From contig CATOKC010000178.1 of assembly GCA_951800675.1 (NCBI GenBank), positions 1 through 5,664 on the forward strand: a DNA stretch of 5,664 bases, in the 5' to 3' direction. This document shows, piece after piece, positions 1 to 4,296 of this stretch (positions are counted from its first letter, which is position 1; the number at the start of each line of letters is the position of its first letter). Position numbers and translations under genes: made by a program. The stretch comes from an uncultured Oscillibacter sp. (GTDB taxonomy: Bacteria > Bacillota_A > Clostridia > Oscillospirales > Oscillospiraceae). Below the pieces are notes generated by a model. The model was not told the origin of the DNA, made no database searches, and saw only the letters and a program-made list of their open reading frames with translations.

Positions 1-5
1 ATATT

Positions 6-659
6 ATGGCAACGGCTAACCAACTCCTGACCATCGCCCGGAAACAGCTGGGCATCTGCGAGAACCCGCCCGGCAGCAACAACGTGCGCTATAACACCTG
101 GTACTATGGCCGGGAGGTCATGGGCAGCGCCTACCCCTGGTGCATGGTCTTCGTACAGTGGGTGTTCGCCCAGGCAGGCGTAAAACTGCCGGTCCGGACG
201 GCCAGCTGCGGCGCGCTGATGAACGCCGCCAAAGCCGCCGGATGCTGGGTAACTACCGACTTCCGTCCCGGGGACGTGGTGATCTACGACTTCCCCGGCG
301 GCGCGGCCACGGACCACTGCGGCATCGTGGAGACGGAGCTGCCGGATTACGGCGTGCAGGCCGTCGAGGGGAACACCAGCCAGTCCGGGAGCCAATCCAA
401 CGGCGGTATGGTCTGCCGGAAGAACCGCCCCGGAAAGTACATCGTAGGGGCCGTGCGGCCCGTGTTCGACAAAGAAAAAGAGGAGGACGATATGGTTATT
501 TACAAGACGCTGAACGATGTGCCCAGCTGGTACAAGGCTGCGGTGCAGAAGGCTATGGACAAGGACGCCCTGAAGGGCACCAGCGGAAAGGAGATCAACG
601 TCTCCGAGGATCTGTGCCGGACCCTCACCGTGCTGGACCGGCTGGGGAAGCTGGATTGA
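6..659 (+). CDS. CHAP-domain phage endolysin with C-terminal wall-binding-like domain
   Basis: This 217-aa protein is a peptidoglycan hydrolase, probably cleaving an amide or peptide bond of the host wall at lysis. The N-terminal domain (about residues 1-155) has the CHAP arrangement: Cys46 in PWCMVF, His104 in TDHCG, and Glu121 with Asn123 in VEGNTS, forming the expected Cys-His-Glu/Asn active site. A charged linker (KEKEEDD, about 156-162) leads to a roughly 55-aa C-terminal domain rich in helix-forming residues (VPSWYKAAVQKAMDK and SEDLCRTLTVLDRLGKLD). I remember this domain as common at the end of Clostridia phage lysins, where it is thought to bind the wall. No signal peptide is visible, so it would need a holin or another export route. 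The ATG at 6 is taken as the start because the reading matches the usual N-terminus of this family, but only five bases precede it, so its ribosome binding site cannot be judged. An internal start at 492 is described separately. Confidence 0.9.
   Translation: MATANQLLTIARKQLGICENPPGSNNVRYNTWYYGREVMGSAYPWCMVFVQWVFAQAGVKLPVRTASCGALMNAAKAAGCWVTTDFRPGDVVIYDFPGGAATDHCGIVETELPDYGVQAVEGNTSQSGSQSNGGMVCRKNRPGKYIVGAVRPVFDKEKEEDDMVIYKTLNDVPSWYKAAVQKAMDKDALKGTSGKEINVSEDLCRTLTVLDRLGKLD
492..659 (+). CDS. Possible internally initiated wall-binding subunit of the endolysin
   Basis: Within the endolysin gene and in the same frame, an ATG at 492 (Met163) is preceded by GAGGAGG at 480-486 with a 5-nt spacer. 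That is as good a ribosome binding site as any in the window. Initiation here would give a 55-aa protein made only of the C-terminal domain, free of the catalytic CHAP part. Some Clostridium and Enterococcus phage lysins (for example CTP1L, CD27L and LysIME-EF1) are known to make such a separate binding fragment from an internal start, and it assembles with the full-length enzyme. The codons used (Lys/Glu/Asp linker) naturally produce purine-rich DNA, so the site could be accidental. Its exact position at the domain border argues against that. Confidence 0.5.
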   Translation: MVIYKTLNDVPSWYKAAVQKAMDKDALKGTSGKEINVSEDLCRTLTVLDRLGKLD

Positions 660-662
660 GCG

Positions 663-691
663 TTGCAAACTTGTCCGCGATGTGATAAAAT
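663..691 (+). promoter_or_regulatory. Extended -10 promoter for the membrane protein/HTH unit
   Basis: TTGCAA at 663-668 (4 of 6 to the -35 consensus), a 17-nt spacer, then TAAAAT at 686-691 (5 of 6), with a TG dinucleotide at 683-684 giving an extended -10 (TGATAAAAT). It lies just after the endolysin stop codon and about 22 nt before the start at 714, so the downstream genes can be transcribed independently of the lysin. Confidence 0.65.
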
Positions 692-713
692 CTAATGGAA
701 AGGGGTGCAGGAT

Positions 714-1049
714 ATGGAGAACAAAAAGGACAGGCTGTCCGTCAATCTGGAGTACAGCGAGGAGCAGACCATTCCTCTGGCATTGCACGAGATGCACATG
801 GCCCGGGCGGACCGGCGGCTGTGGAGGCTGTGTATCTGCTGGGCGGTCTCCGTTATCATCATTGTCGGCGCGTTTGTCTGGCTGTGGTGCCAGTATGATT
901 ACGAGAGTACGACGGAGCTTTCCGGGGTATATAATCTTGTGGATTCTGAAGGGAACGTGGTCAGCTCCGACCTGGAGCCGGACGATGTACTCCGTATCCT
1001 GGAAGAGCTGAACGATGGCAAGGATCAAAAGGACCAAAACCAGAACTGA
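714..1049 (+). CDS. Small single-pass membrane protein, function unknown
   Basis: This 111-aa protein has a cytoplasmic-type N-terminus (about residues 1-38) ending in a basic stretch (ARADRRLWR), one strongly hydrophobic helix at about 39-59 (CICWAVSVIIIVGAFVWLW), and an acidic C-terminal tail that ends KDQKDQNQN. The positive-inside rule predicts N-in, C-out. The ATG at 714 is preferred over the in-frame GTG at 705 because AAGGGG at 700-705 lies 8 nt before it. The gene follows the endolysin but has its own promoter. That position invites a holin or lysis-regulator role, yet a single helix followed by a long acidic tail does not match a holin family I can name. I recall similar proteins in gut Clostridia phages annotated only as hypothetical. 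Function is therefore left open. Confidence 0.8.
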   Translation: MENKKDRLSVNLEYSEEQTIPLALHEMHMARADRRLWRLCICWAVSVIIIVGAFVWLWCQYDYESTTELSGVYNLVDSEGNVVSSDLEPDDVLRILEELNDGKDQKDQNQN

Positions 1050-1054
1050 GAAAA

Positions 1055-1303
1055 ATGGCAAGAGCAAGGGCACGCGTGTCAGGAAGTTTCGGTGACTTCA
1101 CCCGCTCCGATTGGGAACTGGTGATCCGGGAAGCGGCCCTTGGCGTGGAGGATACCAGGATCGCGGAACTGTATCTTGTGGATGGGATAGCTCATATTGA
1201 CATTGGAGAAGAAGTTGGATTAAGCAGGAGCGCAGTGTCAAAGAGAATGTTGCGGATCATCGACAAGATAGAGCGAACAGCCCAAAAACTAAATATCTGC
1301 TGA
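1055..1303 (+). CDS. Small sigma-70 region-4-like HTH DNA-binding protein
   Basis: This 82-aa basic protein carries a helix-turn-helix of the sigma region 4 type near its C-terminus: a first helix in IDIGEEVGLS (about 48-57) and a recognition helix in SRSAVSKRMLRIIDKI (about 57-72). The region before it (about 15-45, SDWELVIREAALGVEDTRIAELYLVDG) would form the supporting helices. In Firmicutes phages, small proteins of this kind, sometimes called sigma-like or ArpU-like factors, commonly sit before the packaging genes and are thought to control late transcription. Here the next genes are not terminase genes. The ATG at 1055 lies 5 nt after the stop of the membrane-protein gene. No good Shine-Dalgarno sequence precedes it, so translation is probably coupled to the upstream gene. 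The first residues (MARARARV) are notably basic. A strong terminator follows directly. Confidence 0.75.
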   Translation: MARARARVSGSFGDFTRSDWELVIREAALGVEDTRIAELYLVDGIAHIDIGEEVGLSRSAVSKRMLRIIDKIERTAQKLNIC

Positions 1304-1305
1304 TG

Positions 1306-1336
1306 GAAGGGGAAGCGAATTGCTTCCCCTTCTTTT
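1306..1336 (+). terminator. Intrinsic terminator after the HTH gene
   Basis: A perfect 11-bp stem, GAAGGGGAAGC at 1306-1316 pairing with GCTTCCCCTTC at 1322-1332, closes a 5-nt loop and is followed by TTTT at 1333-1336. It begins two bases after the stop codon at 1301-1303, so it ends the transcription unit that starts at the promoter near 663. Confidence 0.88.
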
Positions 1337-1495
1337 AACTTTCCCATATCTTCACATATTTTCACCTAAACGCTACACAAAGATTTTTGCAATGCTGTAA
1401 AATAAGGCCATCAGGAGGAGAAGAGAACACCCGGCAGGACCGGTGCGCCAGAGGCTTAATGTTTCTTTTCTCCTCCGCTTTTTGGGAGGTCGGCA
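1337..1495 (+). promoter_or_regulatory. Non-coding leader of the four-gene operon
   Basis: No supported gene lies here. The stretch holds TTGCAA at 1387-1392, a -10-like TAAAAT at 1398-1403 with no convincing -35 (TACACA at 1373-1378 would need a 19-nt spacer), and a large hairpin described separately. The operon promoter is presumably here, but I cannot place it firmly. Confidence 0.4.
1414..1483 (+). promoter_or_regulatory. Attenuator-like hairpin with competing SD-masking pairing
   Basis: A purine arm at 1414-1427 (GGAGGAGAAGAGAA) pairs with a pyrimidine arm at 1463-1476 (TTCTTTTCTCCTCC) over 14 bp with one G-U pair. The stem encloses a 35-nt loop and is followed by GC and TTTTT at 1479-1483, the layout of an intrinsic terminator. 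The CCTCC at 1472-1476 can instead pair with GGAGG at 1485-1489, the ribosome binding site of the gene at 1496. The two pairings are mutually exclusive. This is read from the sequence only, and no regulator or ligand is evident. Confidence 0.5.
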
Positions 1496-1675
1496 ATGAC
1501 GGATGAACGCAGATTGATGGCGGCGGGGATGCCGCTGGAGGACGCCATATCGAACTGCTGCGCCATGCGGCGGGAGGGGACCCTCACGGAGTTTGTCTCC
1601 GAACAGGAAAACCGCCATGAGTGCAAGTGCGGCGGTACCGGTAATTGCCAGGACTGCCCGAACCGCGGTCGATGA
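1496..1675 (+). CDS. 59-aa cysteine-rich small protein, possible zinc knuckle
   Basis: This short protein reads MTDERRLMAAGMPLEDA at its start and ends in a cysteine cluster. Its N-terminal two thirds look helical and carry a Cys21-Cys22 pair. The tail has Cys43-x-Cys45, then five residues, then Cys51-x2-Cys54, with His41 just before. That CxC-x5-CxxC spacing suits a small zinc-binding knuckle, though no named family is recognised. The start is firm: GGGAGGT at 1484-1490 lies 5 nt before the ATG. The stop TGA at 1673-1675 overlaps the next start as ATGA, so the two proteins are translationally coupled and likely made in similar amounts. It is the first gene of the operon and follows the structured leader. 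A role as partner, inhibitor or metal-binding cofactor of the next protein is inference. Confidence 0.72.
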   Translation: MTDERRLMAAGMPLEDAISNCCAMRREGTLTEFVSEQENRHECKCGGTGNCQDCPNRGR

Positions 1676-2055
1676 GCTACGCCTACTACAACCCGAACCC
1701 GGCGGGGCGAAGCGTGGGGGACTGCGCCGTGCGGGCCCTGGCAAAAGCTCTGGGGCAGACGTGGGAGGAGGCCTACGCCGGACTGGCGCTGGAGGGATTT
1801 ATCCGGGGCGATCTGCCCAACGCGGACAGCGTGTGGGGGCCGTACCTGCGCAAGCACGGTTTTACGCGGTATTTGCTTCCCGATGCCTGCCCGGACTGTT
1901 ACACCGTAGCGGATTTCGCAGAAGAGCATCCTAACGAAACTTACATTCTTTCCATGCCCGGGCGGCATGTGGTTGCTGTTGTAGACGGAACTATTTTTGA
2001 TTCCTGGGACAGCAGCGGAGAAGTCCCAGTTTACTACTGGACAAAGGAGCGTTGA
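1672..2055 (+). CDS. Papain/C39-like cysteine-peptidase-fold protein, uncharacterised
   Basis: This 127-aa protein begins MSYAYYNPNPAGRSVGDCAV. Cys18 in the VGDC motif sits at the start of a predicted helix (CAVRALAKALG), as the catalytic cysteine does in papain-like and C39-like folds. His99 in GRHVVAVVDG lies on a predicted strand, and Asp113 (or Asp110) in FDSWDS follows, completing the expected Cys-His-Asp order. The family is one I remember from Clostridia genomes and phages without an assigned role; real proteolysis is unproven, and the fold could serve transglutaminase-like or structural work. A CPDC pair (Cys73, Cys76) may bind metal or form a disulfide. The ATG at 1672 is chosen because it overlaps the preceding stop (ATGA). 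The in-frame TTG at 1645 would only add nine residues inside the upstream gene. No signal peptide is seen, so it should act in the cytoplasm or virion. Confidence 0.78.
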   Translation: MSYAYYNPNPAGRSVGDCAVRALAKALGQTWEEAYAGLALEGFIRGDLPNADSVWGPYLRKHGFTRYLLPDACPDCYTVADFAEEHPNETYILSMPGRHVVAVVDGTIFDSWDSSGEVPVYYWTKER

Positions 2056-2057
2056 AA

Positions 2058-2516
2058 ATGGGGCAGTATTATTACATTCCAGATCCTGGAGAACTAATCG
2101 GCAATTATACACCGCCAGTTATGGACCGATTGGCTCAACTACGAAAAAATCAGCAGGTGAATAGCCAGACGGTGCAAACAAGCACTCCAACCGCTGTTCC
2201 GCCTGCACCCCCTCAGAACAGCGGGGTTATCTGGGTCAGCGGCAAGGAGGAAGCGGACAAATGGCCTATTGCTTTTGGCTGCGCAGTAGCCCTCTGGGAT
2301 GCCAACAACCCCGTCATCTACCTACGGCAGGCCGACAGCACTGGAAAGCCCTCCACCAAAGTCTATGACCTGGTGGAACGCACCGATGCTCCGCCTCCAC
2401 CGCAGGTTGATCTGAGCCGTTATGTCACCATTGACCAGCTGGAGGACATTCTTGCAGATCGATTCAAACGGCCCGCGAAGGCCGCTAAAGTAAAGGAGGA
2501 TACAGAGAATGGCTAA
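2058..2516 (+). CDS. 152-aa two-part protein, probable phage-associated structural protein
   Basis: The N-terminus (MGQYYYIPDPGELIGNYTPP) is followed by a short helix (VMDRLAQLRK, about 21-30) and a Thr/Pro/Gln-rich flexible linker (about 38-55). A compact beta-type core then runs from about 56 to 109 (GVIWVSGKEEAD, GCAVALWD, NPVIYLRQAD). A second proline hinge (APPPPQ, 111-116) leads to a C-terminal amphipathic helix (about 121-138) and a Lys/Glu tail. I remember similar 'IxWVxGxxxAxxxPVAPG...' core segments in gut Clostridia and their phages without known function. ATG at 2058 is chosen over the TTG at 2052 because GGAG at 2046-2049 gives an 8-nt spacer. It starts 2 nt after the cysteine-peptidase-like gene ends and overlaps the next gene by 8 nt, so all are co-translated. 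Function unknown; a structural or scaffold role is a guess from the modular build. Confidence 0.78.
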   Translation: MGQYYYIPDPGELIGNYTPPVMDRLAQLRKNQQVNSQTVQTSTPTAVPPAPPQNSGVIWVSGKEEADKWPIAFGCAVALWDANNPVIYLRQADSTGKPSTKVYDLVERTDAPPPPQVDLSRYVTIDQLEDILADRFKRPAKAAKVKEDTENG

Positions 2517-2739
2517 TCCGTTTAGAGAAGCTATGGGCGGCGCACAGGCTCCCCGGGCAGGAAGAAGAAACCTTGCGCCCTCGTTGCTGCAACACATCCA
2601 AAATTTTCAAGGCAATCCCATGGAGCAGCTGCAAAGCAAGCTCAACAGCGGGGAAATGACCCAGGATCAATACAATCAGCTCCACAGCATGGCGGAGGGA
2701 ATCGTCCAGAAGATGATGGGCGTGCTGCCCCGCAGATAA
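2509..2739 (+). CDS. 76-aa helical hydrophilic protein, function unknown
   Basis: The protein has a basic, Gly/Ala/Arg-rich N-terminus (MANPFREAMGGAQAPRAGRR) followed by two predicted helices: LAPSLLQHIQNFQ with PMEQLQSKLNSG, and EMTQDQYNQLHSMAEGIVQKMMGVL. The core pattern 'QxxLNSGxMTQxQYNQLxxMA' is one I recall from many short proteins encoded in gut Clostridia and phage clusters, always hypothetical. AAAGGAGG at 2492-2499 sits 9 nt before the ATG, inside the end of the upstream gene. It is the last gene of the plus-strand operon that starts at 1496, and no U-run terminator follows on this strand. Instead the operon runs into a convergent minus-strand unit. The repeated short helices suggest oligomerisation, but nothing shows a specific role. 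Confidence 0.75.
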   Translation: MANPFREAMGGAQAPRAGRRNLAPSLLQHIQNFQGNPMEQLQSKLNSGEMTQDQYNQLHSMAEGIVQKMMGVLPRR

Positions 2740-2762
2740 AAACCGCCCCGGTTAGGGGGCGG
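2738..2762 (-). terminator. Terminator of the 67-aa minus-strand gene
   Basis: CCGCCCC at 2743-2749 pairs with GGGGCGG at 2756-2762 around a 6-nt loop. On the minus strand the hairpin is followed by five T residues (AAAAA at 2738-2742 on the plus strand). The stop codon of the minus-strand gene (2752-2754) lies inside the loop. On the plus strand there is no U-run, so it should act mainly on minus-strand transcripts. Confidence 0.75.
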
Positions 2763-2955
2763 CGCTCTCGCACTCTTCATCAAGGGTTTTTACCAACAAC
2801 TGATAGGCCCGACTGCACATATCATTGAGCCTTTCGGTTGCTTCGGAATACGGTCTTTCTGCTTTAATAGCGTCCATTTTTGACTCTACAAGCTTGCTGT
2901 TAAGCGCCCATACCAATGTTTGGAGTTCATCGGTAGTAAATTGCATTTCTGCCAT
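2752..2955 (-). CDS. 67-aa acidic helical protein under strong repressible promoter
   Basis: The protein (MAEMQFTTDELQTLVWALNS...) is predicted to be almost wholly helical, is acidic, and ends EECESAAP. It has no membrane segment and no motif I recognise. The start at 2953-2955 is supported by a GGAGG eight bases upstream on the minus strand; a second ATG three codons in is less well placed. It is the only gene behind a consensus promoter covered by two palindromic operators, and it has its own terminator. Such tight control of one small gene suggests a product harmful or decisive when made, for example a toxin, anti-repressor or phage-defence/superinfection factor. This is inference from the regulation only, since the sequence itself gives no family. 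Confidence 0.72.
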   Translation of the reverse strand: MAEMQFTTDELQTLVWALNSKLVESKMDAIKAERPYSEATERLNDMCSRAYQLLVKTLDEECESAAP

Positions 2956-2997
2956 TTTCTTTCCCTCCCGGCCTGTGGCCTGTCGTGTTGTTTGTGA

Positions 2998-3013
2998 AAC
3001 GTAGTATTACGTT
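2998..3013. promoter_or_regulatory. Operator O1: inverted repeat at the start of the minus-strand transcript
   Basis: AACGTA at 2998-3003 and TACGTT at 3008-3013 form a perfect 6-bp inverted repeat around GTAT. It resembles the operator at 3031-3048, with centres 34 bp apart. It lies just downstream of the expected transcription start (near 3019) of the 67-aa gene, a usual place for a roadblock or second repressor site. Confidence 0.68.
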
Positions 3014-3025
3014 CTTTATGAGCTT

Positions 3026-3054
3026 ATTATAAACGTAGAACTACGTTTTGTCAA
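3026..3054 (-). promoter_or_regulatory. Consensus sigma-A promoter for the 67-aa gene
   Basis: On the minus strand: TTGACA (3054-3049), exactly 17 nt, then TATAAT (3031-3026). Both hexamers match the consensus perfectly, which makes this the strongest promoter visible in the window. The 17-nt spacer is almost entirely occupied by a palindromic operator, so a bound repressor would directly exclude RNA polymerase. Confidence 0.88.
3031..3048. promoter_or_regulatory. Operator O2: perfect palindrome in the promoter spacer
   Basis: AAACGTAGAACTACGTTT is an inverted repeat with 8-bp arms around a central AA. It sits between the -35 and -10 of the 67-aa gene's promoter. The probable binding protein is the adjacent XRE regulator, because a related, more degenerate sequence occupies the spacer of that regulator's own promoter. 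Confidence 0.78.
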
Positions 3055-3075
3055 GGCCTATTTTTCAATTTTTGC

Positions 3076-3109
3076 AAAAAAATAATGACCGCCGTTTTTG
3101 GCGGTCATT
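3076..3109 (-). terminator. Terminator of the XRE regulator gene
   Basis: A 10-bp perfect stem (3084-3093 with 3100-3109, arms AATGACCGCC and GGCGGTCATT) closes a 6-nt loop. On the minus strand it runs, after one A, into seven T residues (A-run at 3076-3082). The regulator's stop codon (3105-3107) is part of the stem. It separates the regulator transcript from the next minus-strand promoter. Confidence 0.87.
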
Positions 3110-3302
3110 GGTCGAAATCCATCAATTCGTCAGGGCTTATTTCAAGGGCGGCGGCAACCTTTGAGGCAAACCAAAGCCGGGAATTTTTCCAAGGAAATCG
3201 GCCCGAGCTATACCCTTCAAGTGTTCTGTGGTTTACGCCAGCCTTTTCTGCCAAACTGCGCACGGTGTAACCATTTGAATATATGTACTCAGCAAACGTC
3301 AT
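3105..3302 (-). CDS. 65-aa XRE/Cro-type HTH transcriptional regulator
   Basis: This is a single-domain DNA-binding protein. The helix-turn-helix lies in TVRSLAEKAGVNHRTLEGYSSGR (about residues 13-35), and the closing helix with the family's typical ending, KVAAALEISPDELM, follows at about 48-61. There is no sensor or peptidase domain, so it is of Cro or small-repressor size. The start at 3300-3302 has GGGGTGA just upstream on the minus strand. A TTGACA promoter lies ahead of it, with a sequence related to the neighbouring operators between its -35 and -10. It therefore probably represses both itself and, more tightly, the 67-aa gene downstream. The gene has its own terminator. The combination of own promoter, own terminator and opposite orientation to its neighbours marks this as an inserted unit. 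Confidence 0.85.
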   Translation of the reverse strand: MTFAEYIYSNGYTVRSLAEKAGVNHRTLEGYSSGRFPWKNSRLWFASKVAAALEISPDELMDFDQ

Positions 3303-3318
3303 TTAATCACCCCGCTTA

Positions 3319-3347
3319 ATGGTAACACGTAGATGTGCGTTTGTCAA
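3319..3347 (-). promoter_or_regulatory. Promoter of the XRE regulator with operator-like spacer
   Basis: On the minus strand: TTGACA (3347-3342), 17 nt, then TACCAT (3324-3319; 4 of 6 to the -10 consensus). The sequence 3325-3342 (ACACGTAGATGTGCGTTT) matches operator O2 at 14 of 18 positions, with the left half ACGTAG intact. A perfect -35 with a weak -10 and a degenerate operator fits moderate, autoregulated expression. Confidence 0.68.
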
Positions 3348-3363
3348 CTCAATTTGTGCATAC

Positions 3364-3377
3364 AGTCTGGCCAGACT
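3364..3377. promoter_or_regulatory. 14-bp perfect palindrome upstream of the 295-aa gene
   Basis: AGTCTGGCCAGACT is perfectly self-complementary. It lies 31 nt before the start at 3409 and just upstream of the XRE promoter on the other strand. It is unrelated to the ACGTAG operators. No convincing sigma-A promoter for the plus strand is visible around it, so it may be an activator or repressor site for the 3409 cluster. Confidence 0.45.
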
Positions 3378-3408
3378 TTGCAAATACATCAACAAAGGAG
3401 AATACAAA

Positions 3409-4296
3409 ATGTCTCTTGGTTCTGAAAACGGTCTGTCCGTTGCCGATATCGCGGCGGTGACTGACCGAAACAACAACGGCAATTGCGGCGGCTGGGGCGG
3501 CGGCTTCGGCGAAATGCTGATTGCCATGATCATGCTGTTCCTGTTTCCCATGATGTTCGGCGGCGGTATGTGGGGCGGCGGAATGTTTGGCGGTATGGGC
3601 GGCTGGGGCAATGCTGGAATGATGGCTATGGCCAACGGTGCCCTGACCCAGGCCGACCTGTGCAGCGAGTTCAACTTCAACGGCCTGGAGAACGCCGTGC
3701 GCGGCGTGACCCAGGGCCTGTGCGATGGCTTCTACGCTATGCAGAACTCCATCAACGGCCTGGGTACCACCGTCATGCAGGGCTTCTCCCAGGCGGAGCT
3801 GTCCCGGGCCAACCAGCAGGCCGCGCTGATGCAGCAGCTGAACAACCTGGGCTACCAGCAGAAGGACTGCTGCTGCGAGACCCAGCGCTCCATTGACAAC
3901 GTGCGTTTCACCATCTCCCAGGAGGACTGCAACACCCGCAATCTGATGCAGACCAACACCCGGGACATCATTGAAAGCCAGAACAGCGGATTCCGGGCCA
4001 TCCTGGACAAGATGTGCCAGCAGGAACTGGCCGCGAAGGACGACCGCATTGCCGCCCAGGCCGCTCAGATCCAGGCCCTCCAGCTGTCCGCCTCTCAGGC
4101 CCAGCAGAACGCCGCCATCGGCGCGATGATCTCCGCCAGCGAGGCTACTATCCTGCGCCGCACCGGCGCGGAGTGCCCCACCCCGGCTTATGTGGTACAG
4201 CCCCCCACGCCCGTTAACTTCCCCACCAACTGCTGCGGACAGTTTGCGGGCTGGGGCGGTAACGGCTGCGGCTGCAACCAGGGCTGCGGCTGCTAA
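3409..4296 (+). CDS. 295-aa Gly/Met- and Cys-rich membrane-segment protein
   Basis: After a short N-terminus (MSLGSENGLSVADIAAVTDR) comes a Gly/Trp patch. A hydrophobic Met-rich segment (about 36-50, MLIAMIMLFLFPMMF) and a Gly/Met/Trp low-complexity stretch to about residue 75 follow. Then comes a conserved-looking block (LCSEFNFNGLENAVRGVTQGLCDGFYAMQNSI, about 84-115), a coiled-coil-prone region (about 125-240) holding a Cys154-156 triplet, a proline-rich linker and a C-terminal tail of alternating Gly and Cys. There are 15 cysteines in all. I remember this architecture from gut Clostridia and phage clusters as hypothetical. AAAGGAG at 3394-3400 lies 8 nt before the ATG at 3409; an in-frame ATG at 3319 has no ribosome binding site and falls in the divergent promoter. 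It may be a membrane-anchored, disulfide- or metal-crosslinked structural protein, which is inference. Confidence 0.78.
   Translation: MSLGSENGLSVADIAAVTDRNNNGNCGGWGGGFGEMLIAMIMLFLFPMMFGGGMWGGGMFGGMGGWGNAGMMAMANGALTQADLCSEFNFNGLENAVRGVTQGLCDGFYAMQNSINGLGTTVMQGFSQAELSRANQQAALMQQLNNLGYQQKDCCCETQRSIDNVRFTISQEDCNTRNLMQTNTRDIIESQNSGFRAILDKMCQQELAAKDDRIAAQAAQIQALQLSASQAQQNAAIGAMISASEATILRRTGAECPTPAYVVQPPTPVNFPTNCCGQFAGWGGNGCGCNQGCGC

Noticed and set aside
705..713. GTG start at 705 for the membrane protein
   Set aside because: The only SD-like sequence (AAGGGG) directly abuts or overlaps this GTG, while it is at the right distance from the ATG at 714.
714..1049. Calling the 111-aa membrane protein a holin
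   Set aside because: One TM helix followed by a roughly 50-residue acidic tail does not match a holin class I can name, and position next to the lysin is not enough.
1015..1095. 26-codon basic reading frame starting at ATG 1015
   Set aside because: It overlaps two better genes out of frame, has no SD, and its basic composition follows from the AAG/AGA-rich DNA there.
1456..2112. Long minus-strand reading frame (218 codons)
   Set aside because: It lies opposite two well-supported plus-strand genes with good starts and recognisable motifs. Its translation has no recognisable domain and it lacks a ribosome binding site.
2970..2980. GGCC-TGT-GGCC inverted repeat in the leader of the 67-aa gene
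   Set aside because: A 4-bp stem with a 3-nt loop is too short to mean much in GC-rich sequence.
3319..3408. Upstream extension of the 295-aa gene to an ATG at 3319
   Set aside because: There is no ribosome binding site there, and the stretch is the divergent regulator promoter. The ATG at 3409 has AAAGGAG at an ideal distance.
3484..3612. GGC-rich repetitive DNA suggesting a tandem repeat
   Set aside because: It is explained by Gly/Met/Trp codon runs in the 295-aa protein and there is no fixed repeat unit.
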